From: Betaproteobacteria bacterium
Lineage (GTDB): Bacteria; Pseudomonadota; Gammaproteobacteria; Burkholderiales; SG8-39
NCBI GenBank assembly: GCA_009693435.1
Contig: SHXF01000023.1
Coordinates: forward strand, 1 to 48,556
Reading direction: 5' to 3'
DNA: 48,556 nt
Below the pieces are notes generated by a model, which saw only the letters and a program-made list of their open reading frames with translations, did no database searches and had not been told where the DNA came from. Shown piece by piece: positions 41,078 to 48,556 of this stretch. Made by a program: the position numbers and the translations under genes. The first letter of the stretch is position 1, and each line of letters begins with the position of its first letter.

Positions 41078-41865
41078 GCACGCCCCGGGAAGGACGCGCC
41101 GGCACGCCCGAAGGAGGACGCTTGAGCGTCCTGGCCGTGCAGGACCTGAAAAAATCCTTTGGCGGCGTGCAGGCGGTGCAGGGGGTGAGTTTCAGCGTCG
41201 AGCCGGGAACGCTGCTGGCACTGATCGGCCCCAATGGCGCCGGCAAGACCACTTGTTTCAACATGCTCAACGGCCAGCTCGCGCCCGATTCGGGCAGCGT
41301 GAAAATCGACGGCGTCGAGGTGGTGGGAAAGAAACCACGCGAAGTCTGGCGCATGGGCGTGGGCCGCACCTTCCAGATTACCGCGACCTTCCCGTCGATG
41401 ACGGTACGCGAGAACGTGCAAATGGCCTTGTTGTCGCATCACCGGCGCCTGGCCAATTTCTGGAAGCGGGCGGGGGCGTTCTACCGTGACGAGGCTGACA
41501 GGCTGCTCGCGCGCGTCGGCATGCTCGAGCAGGCCGAGCGCCCCTGTTCCATCCTTGCCTACGGCGACCTCAAGCGGGTCGAGCTCGCCGTGGCGCTGGC
41601 CAATGAACCGCGCCTGCTGTTGATGGACGAACCGACCGCCGGCATGGCGCCGCAGGAGCGCATTGCACTGATGGCGCTGGCCGCGGAAATCGTGCGTGAG
41701 CGCGGCATCGCGGTGCTGTTCACCGAACACGACATGGACGTGGTGTTCACCCACGCCGACCGCCTCATCGTGCTCAATCGCGGCCGCCTGATCGCCGCCG
41801 GCACCCCGGCCGAAGTGCGCGGCAATGCCGAGGTGCAGCAGGTCTACCTGGGGTCGAGGCACTGA
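41074..41865 (+). CDS. livG: LivG-type ABC transporter ATPase
   Basis: A 263-residue ATPase if begun at GTG 41074, which overlaps the permease stop; 247 residues if begun at TTG 41122, which has a perfect AAGGAGG at ideal spacing and is my preferred start in vivo. The first 16 codons look like an imperfect duplication of the start region (GTGAGC...gaaggacgc, then gaaggaggacgcTTGAGC). Walker A is GPNGAGKTT (52-60), the signature reads LAYGDLKRVE, and Walker B is LLLMDEPTAG, followed by the LivG-specific GMAPQER. It drives import through the fused permease with LivF. Confidence 0.93.
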   Translation: MSTPREGRAGTPEGGRLSVLAVQDLKKSFGGVQAVQGVSFSVEPGTLLALIGPNGAGKTTCFNMLNGQLAPDSGSVKIDGVEVVGKKPREVWRMGVGRTFQITATFPSMTVRENVQMALLSHHRRLANFWKRAGAFYRDEADRLLARVGMLEQAERPCSILAYGDLKRVELAVALANEPRLLLMDEPTAGMAPQERIALMALAAEIVRERGIAVLFTEHDMDVVFTHADRLIVLNRGRLIAAGTPAEVRGNAEVQQVYLGSRH

Positions 41866-42566
41866 TGCTCAAAGCCGGCGGACTCAACACCTATTACGGC
41901 CAGGCGCACATCCTGTGCGACGTCGGCCTTGAGGTCGGGCCCGGCGAAGTGGTGGTGCTGCTCGGGCGCAATGGCGCCGGCAAATCGACCACCATGAAAT
42001 CCATCATGGGGCTCGCGCCGGCCCGTTCCGGCACGGTGAGCTTCATGGGTCAGTCGATCGGCGGCCTCGCGCCGTTCCAGATCGCCAAGCTGGGCCTCGG
42101 CTATGTGCCGGAAGACCGGCGCATTTTCACCGACCTCACGGTGATGGAAAACCTCGAAGTCGGCCGCCAGCCCAAGCGTGCGCGTGTGCCCGAGTGGACC
42201 GCGGACAAACTGTTCCGCCTGTTTCCCAACCTCGGTGAAATGAAAGACCGCCCCGGCGGCCGCATGTCCGGGGGCGAGCAGCAAATGCTGACCATTGCGC
42301 GCACGCTGATGGGCAATCCGCTGTGCATACTGCTGGACGAGCCCTCGGAGGGGCTGGCACCGGTGATTGTCGACCAGATGGCCGCCGCCATAGGCGAACT
42401 CAAGCGCGAAGGCGTGTCGGTGCTGCTGTCGGAGCAAAACCTGCATTTCGCCACCGCGGTGTCGGACCGCGCCTACATCATCGAAAAAGGCCGCATTCGC
42501 TTCTCCGGCACGATCGCCGAACTCAACGCCAACGAGGAGGTGCGCGCCACCTACCTCGCACTGTAA
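41865..42566 (+). CDS. livF: LivF-type ABC transporter ATPase
   Basis: A 233-residue ATPase. Walker A GRNGAGKST (34-42), Q-loop region YVPEDRRIF, signature MSGGEQQML, Walker B CILLDEPSEGLAP and the switch segment LLSEQN, where LivF proteins have Gln instead of the usual switch His. ATG 41865 shares one base with the livG stop. It completes the importer of this cassette. Confidence 0.94.
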   Translation: MLKAGGLNTYYGQAHILCDVGLEVGPGEVVVLLGRNGAGKSTTMKSIMGLAPARSGTVSFMGQSIGGLAPFQIAKLGLGYVPEDRRIFTDLTVMENLEVGRQPKRARVPEWTADKLFRLFPNLGEMKDRPGGRMSGGEQQMLTIARTLMGNPLCILLDEPSEGLAPVIVDQMAAAIGELKREGVSVLLSEQNLHFATAVSDRAYIIEKGRIRFSGTIAELNANEEVRATYLAL

Positions 42567-42574
42567 AGACAATC

Positions 42575-44614
42575 ATGGCAAAAATAGCCGGCATAGACGT
42601 GGGCGGTACCTTCACCGACCTCATACTGATCGATGAAGTCTCGGGCGAGGTGCGCCTGGCCAAGGTGCCGACCACGGCGGACAACCAGGCCTTCGGCGTG
42701 ATGGCGGCACTGGAGCAGACCGGCGCCGCCCTGGCGGAGTTGTCGGCCATCGTGCACGGCACTACCACCACGACCAACGCCTTGCTGGAGCGCAAGATCG
42801 CCAAAGTGGGGCTCATCACCACGCGCGGTTTTCGCGACGTGCTGGAACTGGGAAGGCGCACGCGACCCACCGCCTACGGCCTGACCGGAAAATTCGTGCC
42901 ATTGATTCCGCGCGAGTTGCGAATGGAGGTGACCGAGCGCATGGATTGCGACGGCGAAGTTGTCACGCCGCTCGTTGAAGTTGAAGTTGCCGAGGCGGCG
43001 AAAAAACTTATCGCCCTTGGCGTCGAATCGGTGGTGATCCATTTTCTCCACAGCTACATCAATCCGGCGCATGAAAAGCGCGCCGCCGAAATCGTGAAGG
43101 CGGCCTGGCCCAACCGTTATGTCACCGCCGGCCACGCCATTATTTCCGAATACCGCGAGTACGAGCGCGGCGTCACCGCCACGGTGAACGCCGCCATCCA
43201 GCCGGTGTTGTCGCGCTACATCGAGCGCCTGCAGAACGAACTGGCGGCGCGCGGCTTTGGCAGCGAGTTGCTGGTGATGCAGGGCAACGGCGGCACCGTC
43301 GCCTCCTCCATTGTCGGCGAGGCCGCGGTGAATACCGTGATGTCCGGGCCTGCCTCGGGCGTCATCGCCGCGGCCTATACCGCGAGCCAGGCCGGTTTTC
43401 CCAATGTCGTGACCTACGACATGGGCGGCACCTCGAGCGACGTCGCACTCATCCAGGGCGGCATGCCGCAGGTCTCGACCGAACTCGAACTCGAATACGC
43501 CATGCCCATCCATGTGCCCATGGTCGACGTGCACACCATCGGCGCCGGTGGTGGGTCGCTGGCACAGGTGGATGCCGCGGGCATGCTGCGCGTCGGGCCC
43601 GAGAGCGCCGGCGCGACACCCGGGCCGATCTGTTACGCGCGCGGCGGCGAGCGTCCGACCATTACCGACGCCAACCTGGTCCTGGGCCGCCTCAATCCGG
43701 ACAAGCTGTTGGCGGTGGACAGGCCGGTATCGCTTGAGTATGTCAGGCAGCAGATCGGCCTATTCGTCGGCAAGCCCCTGGGGCTCAAGCCGGACGAGGC
43801 GGCGGCGGCCATCCTGCGCATTGCCAACGACCGCATGGCCGGTGCGATACGCATGGTGAGCCTGGCACGCGGCCATGATCCGCGCGACTTCGCGCTTTTC
43901 GCCTTTGGCGGGGCGGGTCCGCTGCACGCGGCGGCGCTGGCGCGCGAACTTTCCATTCCACGCGTGCTGATTCCGGCACGACCGGGCCTGACCAACGCGC
44001 TGGGCTGTGTCGCAGCCAGCGTGCGCCATGACTACGTGCGCACCGTCAACAAGCCGCTGGGCGAAGTCGATTCGGCCAGCATCCGTTCCATATTCGAATC
44101 GCAAACGGCAGAGGGCAGGGCAACCATTGCACGCGAGCGCGTGCAAGTCGAAGGCATAGACACGATGCACCGCGCCGACATGCAATTCCAGGGGCAGAGC
44201 CACATCCTGTCGGTGGCATTGCCCGAAACAGGTATTTCGCGCGAGCAGCTGCACACACTGTTCGAGTCCGCCTACTGGACGCGTTTTGGCGTCGAACTCA
44301 AGGAGATCCGCCCGGTGCTGGTGAATCTGCACACCGCGGTCATCGGCCGGCGCAGGCCCGTATCGCTGCTCGACCTCGCCAAGGGCGAGCCGCGCAAGGC
44401 CTTGAAGGACGCGCAAGTGGAGCGCAGGCAAGTCTGGTTCGAGCAAGGCGGCTGGGTCGATACGCCAGTCTATCGGCGCGAATACCTGCCTGCTGGTGCG
44501 CAGTTCAACGGCCCAGCCATCGTCGAACAACTGGATGCGACGACCGTGGTCGAACCGGGCAATGCGGTAGAACTGGACAAGCTCGGCAACCTGATTCTGA
44601 AAGTAAAGCCATGA
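42575..44614 (+). CDS. hyuA: Hydantoinase/oxoprolinase family protein, HyuA-type subunit
   Basis: A 679-residue ATP-binding subunit. The N-terminus IAGIDVGGTFTDLILID is the ASKHA phosphate loop; HGTTTTTNALLERK and YDMGGTSSDVALI are the second and third nucleotide-binding blocks. This family couples ATP hydrolysis to opening of N-methylhydantoin or 5-oxoproline, or to carboxylation of ketones. ATG 42575 lies directly before the motif, 8 bases after livF. It overlaps hyuB (ATGA). Together with an upstream molybdenum hydroxylase and ring reductase, lactam opening is the likeliest role. Confidence 0.92.
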   Translation: MAKIAGIDVGGTFTDLILIDEVSGEVRLAKVPTTADNQAFGVMAALEQTGAALAELSAIVHGTTTTTNALLERKIAKVGLITTRGFRDVLELGRRTRPTAYGLTGKFVPLIPRELRMEVTERMDCDGEVVTPLVEVEVAEAAKKLIALGVESVVIHFLHSYINPAHEKRAAEIVKAAWPNRYVTAGHAIISEYREYERGVTATVNAAIQPVLSRYIERLQNELAARGFGSELLVMQGNGGTVASSIVGEAAVNTVMSGPASGVIAAAYTASQAGFPNVVTYDMGGTSSDVALIQGGMPQVSTELELEYAMPIHVPMVDVHTIGAGGGSLAQVDAAGMLRVGPESAGATPGPICYARGGERPTITDANLVLGRLNPDKLLAVDRPVSLEYVRQQIGLFVGKPLGLKPDEAAAAILRIANDRMAGAIRMVSLARGHDPRDFALFAFGGAGPLHAAALARELSIPRVLIPARPGLTNALGCVAASVRHDYVRTVNKPLGEVDSASIRSIFESQTAEGRATIARERVQVEGIDTMHRADMQFQGQSHILSVALPETGISREQLHTLFESAYWTRFGVELKEIRPVLVNLHTAVIGRRRPVSLLDLAKGEPRKALKDAQVERRQVWFEQGGWVDTPVYRREYLPAGAQFNGPAIVEQLDATTVVEPGNAVELDKLGNLILKVKP

Positions 44615-46353
44615 TTACCCTCGATCCCATAACGCTGGTCGTGATTCAGAATGGATTGCAACAAGTCTGCAATGAAATGGACCTTGCATTCTGCCGCGCC
44701 GCCTTCAGTCCGGTGATCTCCGAAGCGATGGACCGCTCGGACGGCATTTACCACCGCGACAACGGTGAATTGATCGCACAGGGTGAACTGGGGCTGCCGG
44801 TGTTCGTCGGCACCATGCAGTTTTCCACCCAGGCGGTGATCGATGTGGTCAAGGCGCGCGGTACGCCGCTCAACGAGGGGGATATTTTCATTCTCAACGA
44901 CCCTTACCTGGGCGGCACGCACCTGATGGACGTCAAGTTCGTGAAGCCGTTTTTTTACAAGGGAAAACTGTTTGCCTGGCTGGCCAATACCGGACACTGG
45001 CCCGATACCGGCGGCATGGTGCCGGGCGGGTTTTCCGCCAACGCCACGGAGGTGGAGCAGGAGGGGCTGCGCCTGCCGCCGGTCAAGCTGTTCAAGCAGG
45101 GTGAACTGGACCAGGAAATACTCTCCATCATCCTGTCCAACATCCGCATCGCCGACCAGCGCATAGGTGATATCAAGGCGCAGGCTGCGGCGCTGGCCAT
45201 CGGCGAAAAGCGCCTGACCGGGATGCTCGATCGCTACGGCGCGACCATGCTCGATGACGCCATCGCCGAACTCAGGGTGCGCGCGTCACGGCAAATGCGC
45301 GCCTGCATCGCCGGCATTCCCGACGGCCGCTATCAGGGCGAGGCCTTTGTCGATTCGGACGGCGTGGTCGATGAACCGCTGAAAATCGCCATGACCGTCA
45401 CCAAAAAAGGCGAGACGCTGCATTTCGACATGAGCGGATCTTCGCCGCCTTGCCGCGGTCCGATGAACAGCGTGATCGCCACCACCAAGAGTTCGATTTA
45501 CCTCGCGGTGAAGCACGTGTTTCCGGAGGTGCCCATCAATGCAGGGACCTTCGAACCGCTTGAAATCGTCGAGCCCGAGGACACCTTCCTCTATGCCCGC
45601 TATCCGCGGCCGGTTTCAGGCTGTGCCGCCGAAGTCAGCCAGCGCATTGCCGAAGCGGTGTTCTCGGCACTGGTCAAGGCCATGCCCGAGCGCATGTTTG
45701 CCGCACCGGCGGGCACCTCGGGCAACCTGTCGGTGGGCGGCTACGATCCCAAGCGCGGACGCTCGTATGTCATGTACGTGATTTCCGGCGGCGGCTATGG
45801 CGGATCACCCAAGGGGGACGGTATGTCGAATGGTTGTTCCACCATAGGCATTTCCAAGACCACCCCGATAGAAGTGATGGAACAGTATTACCCGGTGCTG
45901 TTTGAAGAGTATTCGCTGCATGAGGGCTCGGGCGGGGCGGGCGAACATCGCGGCGGCTTTGGCGTGAACTACAAGATCAAGCTGCGACGCGGCGAAGCGA
46001 GGGCGTCCATGGTGATGGACCACGGCCGCACCGGACCCCAAGGCGCCGCAGGCGGCCGCGACGGCGGACTGAACAAGGTGACGATCGTGCAAGGCGGCAA
46101 GGCCTACCATCCGCCGCATCTGTCCAAGGACCAGGACATCACCATCAAGGCCGGCGACCGCATCGAAGTATCGACGCCGGGCGGCGGCGGATTCGGCCCC
46201 GCCTTTGCGCGCGATCCGCAGGCGGTGGCGCGCGACGTGGCGCGCGGCTATTACAGCGTGGCGCAGGCGGAGCAGTCGTTCGGTGTGAGCCTTGCGCCGG
46301 ATGGCTCGCCCGACGCCCTGAAAACCGCGCAACGACGCCGGCAGAATACCTAG
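44611..46353 (+). CDS. hyuB: Hydantoinase B/oxoprolinase family protein, HyuB-type subunit
   Basis: A 580-residue partner of HyuA. Typical blocks are PITLVVIQNGLQQVCNEMD, EAMDRSDGIYH, LNDPYLGGTHLMDVKF, HWPDTGGMVPGG and the glycine-rich end VSTPGGGGFGPAFARDP. HyuB is the catalytic hydrolase half that uses the phosphorylated intermediate made by HyuA. Full length and intact. Last gene of the cassette; 30 bp after its stop a decayed dioxygenase lies on the other strand. Confidence 0.93.
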   Translation: MITLDPITLVVIQNGLQQVCNEMDLAFCRAAFSPVISEAMDRSDGIYHRDNGELIAQGELGLPVFVGTMQFSTQAVIDVVKARGTPLNEGDIFILNDPYLGGTHLMDVKFVKPFFYKGKLFAWLANTGHWPDTGGMVPGGFSANATEVEQEGLRLPPVKLFKQGELDQEILSIILSNIRIADQRIGDIKAQAAALAIGEKRLTGMLDRYGATMLDDAIAELRVRASRQMRACIAGIPDGRYQGEAFVDSDGVVDEPLKIAMTVTKKGETLHFDMSGSSPPCRGPMNSVIATTKSSIYLAVKHVFPEVPINAGTFEPLEIVEPEDTFLYARYPRPVSGCAAEVSQRIAEAVFSALVKAMPERMFAAPAGTSGNLSVGGYDPKRGRSYVMYVISGGGYGGSPKGDGMSNGCSTIGISKTTPIEVMEQYYPVLFEEYSLHEGSGGAGEHRGGFGVNYKIKLRRGEARASMVMDHGRTGPQGAAGGRDGGLNKVTIVQGGKAYHPPHLSKDQDITIKAGDRIEVSTPGGGGFGPAFARDPQAVARDVARGYYSVAQAEQSFGVSLAPDGSPDALKTAQRRRQNT

Positions 46354-46382
46354 TGGAACCGGGCCCGAACAACACAGTCATA

Positions 46383-46770
46383 TCAACTGGGCACGTAGGC
46401 GCCCATGCTGGCCTGGCGCACCTTCATCAATCGGTGCTCGCCTGCCAGCACCGGTTGATGCCGCGGCGGATTGGCCGCGGAACGACAGGTGGGGATGCAT
46501 TCGATCAGCGCGCCGCAATTGGTGTGCACGAATTGGCGTGCACGAAATAGGCGATCGATTGCCTGCGCGTGCTGCGGCCGGCGGTGACGGGCGGATTGGC
46601 CACACGGTGAAGATTGGAGACCCAGCGGTCGTTGGTCCACACCGCCATCAGGTCGCCGATGTTGACCACGAAGGAACCGGGCGGCGGCACGACATCCGCC
46701 CAGCCGCCGTTGCGAAGTTTCACCTGCAGTCCGCCGGGCGCGTCGTCGGCCAGCAACAGGGTCAGACGAC
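46383..46770 (-). pseudogene. Fragment of an isopenicillin-N-synthase-like 2OG-Fe(II) dioxygenase, copy 2
   Basis: The minus strand encodes the C-terminal third: LTLLLADDAPGGLQVKLRNG, SFVVNIGDLMAVWTND, NLHRVANPP, then RRQSIAYFVHA. There a 14-bp duplication shifts the frame, and the natural end continues in another frame as CGALIECIPTC, NPPRHQPVLAGEHRLMKVRQ and TGA at 46383. The N-terminal two thirds are missing; sequence beyond 46770 no longer matches. It extends copy 1 beyond the AGRS breakpoint, so it shows what copy 1 lost. Confidence 0.87.
46517..46544. repeat. 14-bp tandem duplication that frameshifts the dioxygenase remnant
   Basis: aattggtgtgcacg (46517-46530) is followed by aattggcgtgcacg (46531-46544), one base different. 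Removing one copy restores the reading frame from YFVH to CGALIECIP. Confidence 0.9.
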
Positions 46771-46953
46771 CACATCGGCGGATCCACCCAGCCACCACGC
46801 ATCGCCCCAGCGCGTGGGCCACCTCTGTGGGAGGCGGCAGCGGCGGCGGAACAGACACGAGAACGATCCTCAGTGGGATTCCTCAGCCGAGCCCGCACCG
46901 CAGATCGAGTTCGATCAGCGCATCGCCTGCTAGCTGGGAGGGAGGGAGGCTCG

Positions 46954-47005
46954 TGCCTGATGCCTGGAGAGTGGCCGCCGGCGGCCACTCTCCAGGCATC
47001 AGGCA
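46954..47005. repeat. 52-bp perfect palindrome
   Basis: Arms 46954-46979 and 46980-47005 are exact reverse complements for 26 bp with no spacer; the axis is gccgcc|ggcggc. Flanking bases do not pair. Confidence 0.95.
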
Positions 47006-47151
47006 GTGCGTGGGGTGCTATTCGGCGGGCCTTTCTGAAAATCGCGACGCATGCCGGCCCAAAATCGGTGATTGCCGGCTGCACCCGGCGTCAGCCATAC
47101 TCCCCGAAGGCCCACTTGGATTTCCTATCCTTCAGGGGATCTCTATTTATT

Positions 47152-47218
47152 CGTCATTCCCGCGAAAGCGGGAATCCATCTCTATGATTACATGGGTTCC
47201 CGCCTCCGCGGGAACGAC
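47152..47218. repeat. Inverted pair of REP-like 'cattcccgc' elements
   Basis: cgtcattcccgcgaaagcgg (47152 on) and its imperfect reverse at the other end (ttcccgcctccgcgggaacg, ending at 47216-47218) face each other. Each half is itself a hairpin (ttcccgc/gcgggaa). This is a common proteobacterial intergenic repeat. Confidence 0.85.
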
Positions 47219-47491
47219 AAAATCGGAATTTATAGAGGTGCCCTTCATTGACTTCGACGCTCCGCCCGAACCGGCCACTCGCCTTCAATTCGGGCGCATG
47301 CCGGGCGGCGCATTGATAAAGCGCCGTCGCGCGCGGCTTGCGCGGCCGGTACACCCGGGCAGCGAAGGCCTGCGGCGCATGCATGCATCCTTGCATGCGT
47401 CGAGCAACGCATTCCTATCGCATAAGGGAGTACAGCGAGCGCCGCCATTACCGCGCGGCTTTGTAAGCAGACGTAAGTACGCGGGCCGCGC

Positions 47492-47884
47492 CTAACCCGC
47501 CCGCACCACGCTGCGCAGTCCGGCGCGCGGCGCGCGCTTGACCAGCGCGGCGTCAAATGTGGCGAACGATTCGCCCTCGGGGGTCTGCAGCGCATGCAGG
47601 GCATCGGCGAAATCCATGCCAGCCTCGAACGCATCGAGTACGCGCTCTGTCAATGCCGGCGACTGCGGTGCAAGCTGTTCAAGCTCCAGCAGGCGGCGAA
47701 ACAACTGTGCGATCAGAGCCGCGTCCATGCCGTAGGCCGCTCGCAACACCCATTCACACTCCATCAAAACACTTGGCGCGACGCTGCAAGACTCCGACTT
47801 CAGCAACTTCTTCGCTTGCGCCGTCTGGCGCGGATCGTCGCCCGTCATCAGACGCACCACCACATTGGTGTCGAGCGCGGCCAT
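47492..47884 (-). CDS. vapC: PIN-domain toxin, VapC-like ribonuclease
   Basis: A 130-residue PIN protein. Acidic residues Asp5 (MAALDTNVVVR), Glu42 (LMECEW), Asp91 or Asp94 (DFADALHA) and Asp111 (TFDAALV) form the metal site. ATG 47884 is preferred: it shares one base with the antitoxin TGA (TGATG), and the upstream open frame is only the antitoxin's shadow. It is not close to the PIN protein at 2475-2912 in sequence; partner antitoxins are also of different folds. Probably cleaves a structured RNA. Confidence 0.87.
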   Translation of the reverse strand: MAALDTNVVVRLMTGDDPRQTAQAKKLLKSESCSVAPSVLMECEWVLRAAYGMDAALIAQLFRRLLELEQLAPQSPALTERVLDAFEAGMDFADALHALQTPEGESFATFDAALVKRAPRAGLRSVVRAG

Positions 47885-48186
47885 CAGCGGCGCTTTCGAT
47901 CGGGCTGCGCGGTGGACGCGCGGCCGGCGGCCTTGCGCGCTTCGCTGGCGACCGCCGCATCCATTTCGCCGAGCGTCTTCGGCCGGCCACGGACATTCGC
48001 CAAGGCGTGCATCGCCGCAAGACCTTCGTCCAATGTTTGCTTGCCGGTGCGCCGGACGGTGCGCAGCAGCACGCCCTGCGGGGTCTCCTCCGCCACCAGC
48101 TGCGTGCCCGGCAGCCACTGGCGCCGGGTGCGGATTTCTTTGGGGATGATGACCTGACCCTTGCTGGACATCTGGGTGGTATGCAT
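47884..48186 (-). CDS. AbrB/MazE-type antitoxin
   Basis: A 100-residue protein with a SpoVT-AbrB swapped-hairpin DNA-binding N-terminus (MSSKGQVIIPKEIR, residues 6-19) and a basic, Ala/Arg-rich tail that would bind the toxin. ATG 48186 lies 10 bases after GGAG. It is the first gene of the pair and has a clear promoter with an operator between the -35 and -10 boxes, so autoregulation is likely. Confidence 0.87.
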   Translation of the reverse strand: MHTTQMSSKGQVIIPKEIRTRRQWLPGTQLVAEETPQGVLLRTVRRTGKQTLDEGLAAMHALANVRGRPKTLGEMDAAVASEARKAAGRASTAQPDRKRR

Positions 48187-48203
48187 GGCGCGCGCACTCC
48201 GAA

Positions 48204-48232
48204 TATAAAGTAAGAATACAATCTTACTTCAA
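48204..48232 (-). promoter_or_regulatory. Promoter and operator of the AbrB-VapC pair
   Basis: On the minus strand TTGAAG (48232-48227), a 17-bp spacer, then TTTATA (48209-48204). The perfect dyad aagtaaga-atacaa-tcttactt (48208-48229) fills the spacer and touches both boxes, so a bound antitoxin would block the polymerase. Confidence 0.7.
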
Positions 48233-48353
48233 TTGCAGAATGCGTTCAAGCGGCCGATTCGACAGCGGACGCAGCCGTGCCGGCCGCGATTTAGGACTGC
48301 TGGCGAAGCCCTTCCAGCAGCTTTTGCAGTTCGCCGGGCTGGTACATTTCTTT

Positions 48354-48508
48354 AATCTACAACATTTACTTAGCCATCTCCCCACCGGATCATAGTAAGC
48401 GGCTGATTTATGTATGTTTACTGGAACAGGCTATAGCCGAATCGTCCTTACTTTACGTTGATTGCGGGATCAGGCGCAGGTTGGCGGTGAGCATAGCGAA
48501 CCCCAACA
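48354..48508 (+). repeat. 155-bp dispersed element, third copy
   Basis: Same length and orientation as 30816-30970. It starts aatctacaacatttac and ends in the REP-like half gcatagcgaaccccaaca. The 48233-48353 stretch before it shows no gene beyond an 18-codon open frame. Confidence 0.8.
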
Positions 48509-48552
48509 GCGTAGCGTAGCAGCCTGCAGTGTTGGGGTTCGCCATGCTCACC
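48486..48552. repeat. REP-like inverted pair at the window end
   Basis: Left arm 48486-48508 and right arm 48530-48552 (23 bp each, one mismatch) pair around a 21-base loop. The right arm begins tgttggggttcgccatgctc. At 30970 only the left arm survives. Confidence 0.85.
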
Positions 48553-48556
48553 CCAA

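Larger units (their letters stand above)
46771..47491. other. Gene-free repeat region
   Basis: No frame here looks coding on either strand. It contains a 52-bp perfect palindrome and an inverted REP-like pair (listed separately). A short minus-strand piece near 46900-46930 (ALIELDLRCG) could be a gene remnant but is too small to name. From 47219 to 47491 I see nothing that I can identify. Confidence 0.6.

Noticed and set aside
46614..47495. A 293-codon plus-strand frame after HyuB
   Set aside because: It runs through the antisense of the dioxygenase remnant, the palindrome and the REP pair; it is not a gene.
48291..48347. An 18-codon minus-strand frame starting MYQPGELQKLL
   Set aside because: Helical-looking but far too short to assign; it may be the tail of a lost gene cut by the dispersed element.
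1..48556. tRNA, rRNA or riboswitch genes
   Set aside because: I looked for tRNA-like T-loops and rRNA signatures by eye and saw none.

Overview
The window looks like the chromosome of a GC-rich betaproteobacterium, most likely Burkholderiales. The main reason is seven genes for Bug/TctC-type periplasmic tripartite-tricarboxylate solute receptors in 31 kb, with no TctA/TctB partner in view. That orphan expansion is typical of the Bordetella/Cupriavidus/Comamonadaceae group. The window is accessory catabolic DNA. I see no rRNA, tRNA, ribosomal-protein or other housekeeping gene. There is also no LysR/GntR-type regulator; the only regulator-like proteins are toxin-antitoxin antitoxins.

1-11.5 kb is almost entirely minus strand. 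In order of coordinate it holds a VOC protein cut by the window edge, an isochorismatase-like hydrolase, a methyltransferase, a Rid-family protein, a VapBC-like pair, an NAD-dependent epimerase, two adjacent polysaccharide-deacetylase-fold hydrolases, a Bug receptor, an N-acyl-D-amino-acid deacylase-like amidohydrolase, a Bug gene with an internal deletion, and a ThDP-dependent enzyme. 11.7-20.3 kb is a patchwork of short divergent and convergent units: two TauD-like dioxygenases, a second epimerase, a metal-dependent amidohydrolase, two tandemly duplicated Bug receptors and a CocE/NonD hydrolase. 20.4-23.6 kb carries a large membrane polyferredoxin/2Fe-2S/FAD oxidoreductase, preceded by a cyclic-nucleotide-binding gene broken by an in-frame amber codon. 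23.9-30.8 kb (plus strand) has a gentisate-dioxygenase-like cupin, three Bug receptors, an MFS exporter and a MNT-HEPN toxin-antitoxin pair with its own operator/promoter.

31.3-46.35 kb is the most coherent block, all on the plus strand with many stop/start overlaps: a molybdenum hydroxylase (FAD subunit plus a fused 2Fe-2S/molybdopterin subunit), a 6-hydroxynicotinate-reductase-like Fe-S enzyme, an ApbE-like UPF0280 protein, a wrecked amino-acid-synthesis-family gene, a complete branched-chain-type ABC importer (receptor, fused LivH-LivM permease, LivG, LivF), and HyuA/HyuB ATP-dependent lactam hydrolases. I read it as an uptake-and-degradation cassette for an N-heteroaromatic compound: import, hydroxylation to a lactam, ring reduction, ATP-driven ring opening. 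The cassette is bracketed by 198-bp direct repeats, about 95% identical by eye, which are remnants of one isopenicillin-N-synthase-like dioxygenase gene.

The end of the window holds repeats (a 52-bp perfect palindrome, a REP-like pair and a 155-bp dispersed element also found at 30.8 kb) and a second PIN toxin/AbrB antitoxin pair. Short tandem duplications (10-18 bp units) recur at gene edges throughout, and gene decay is common. Gene names rest on motif reading only; no database search was possible.
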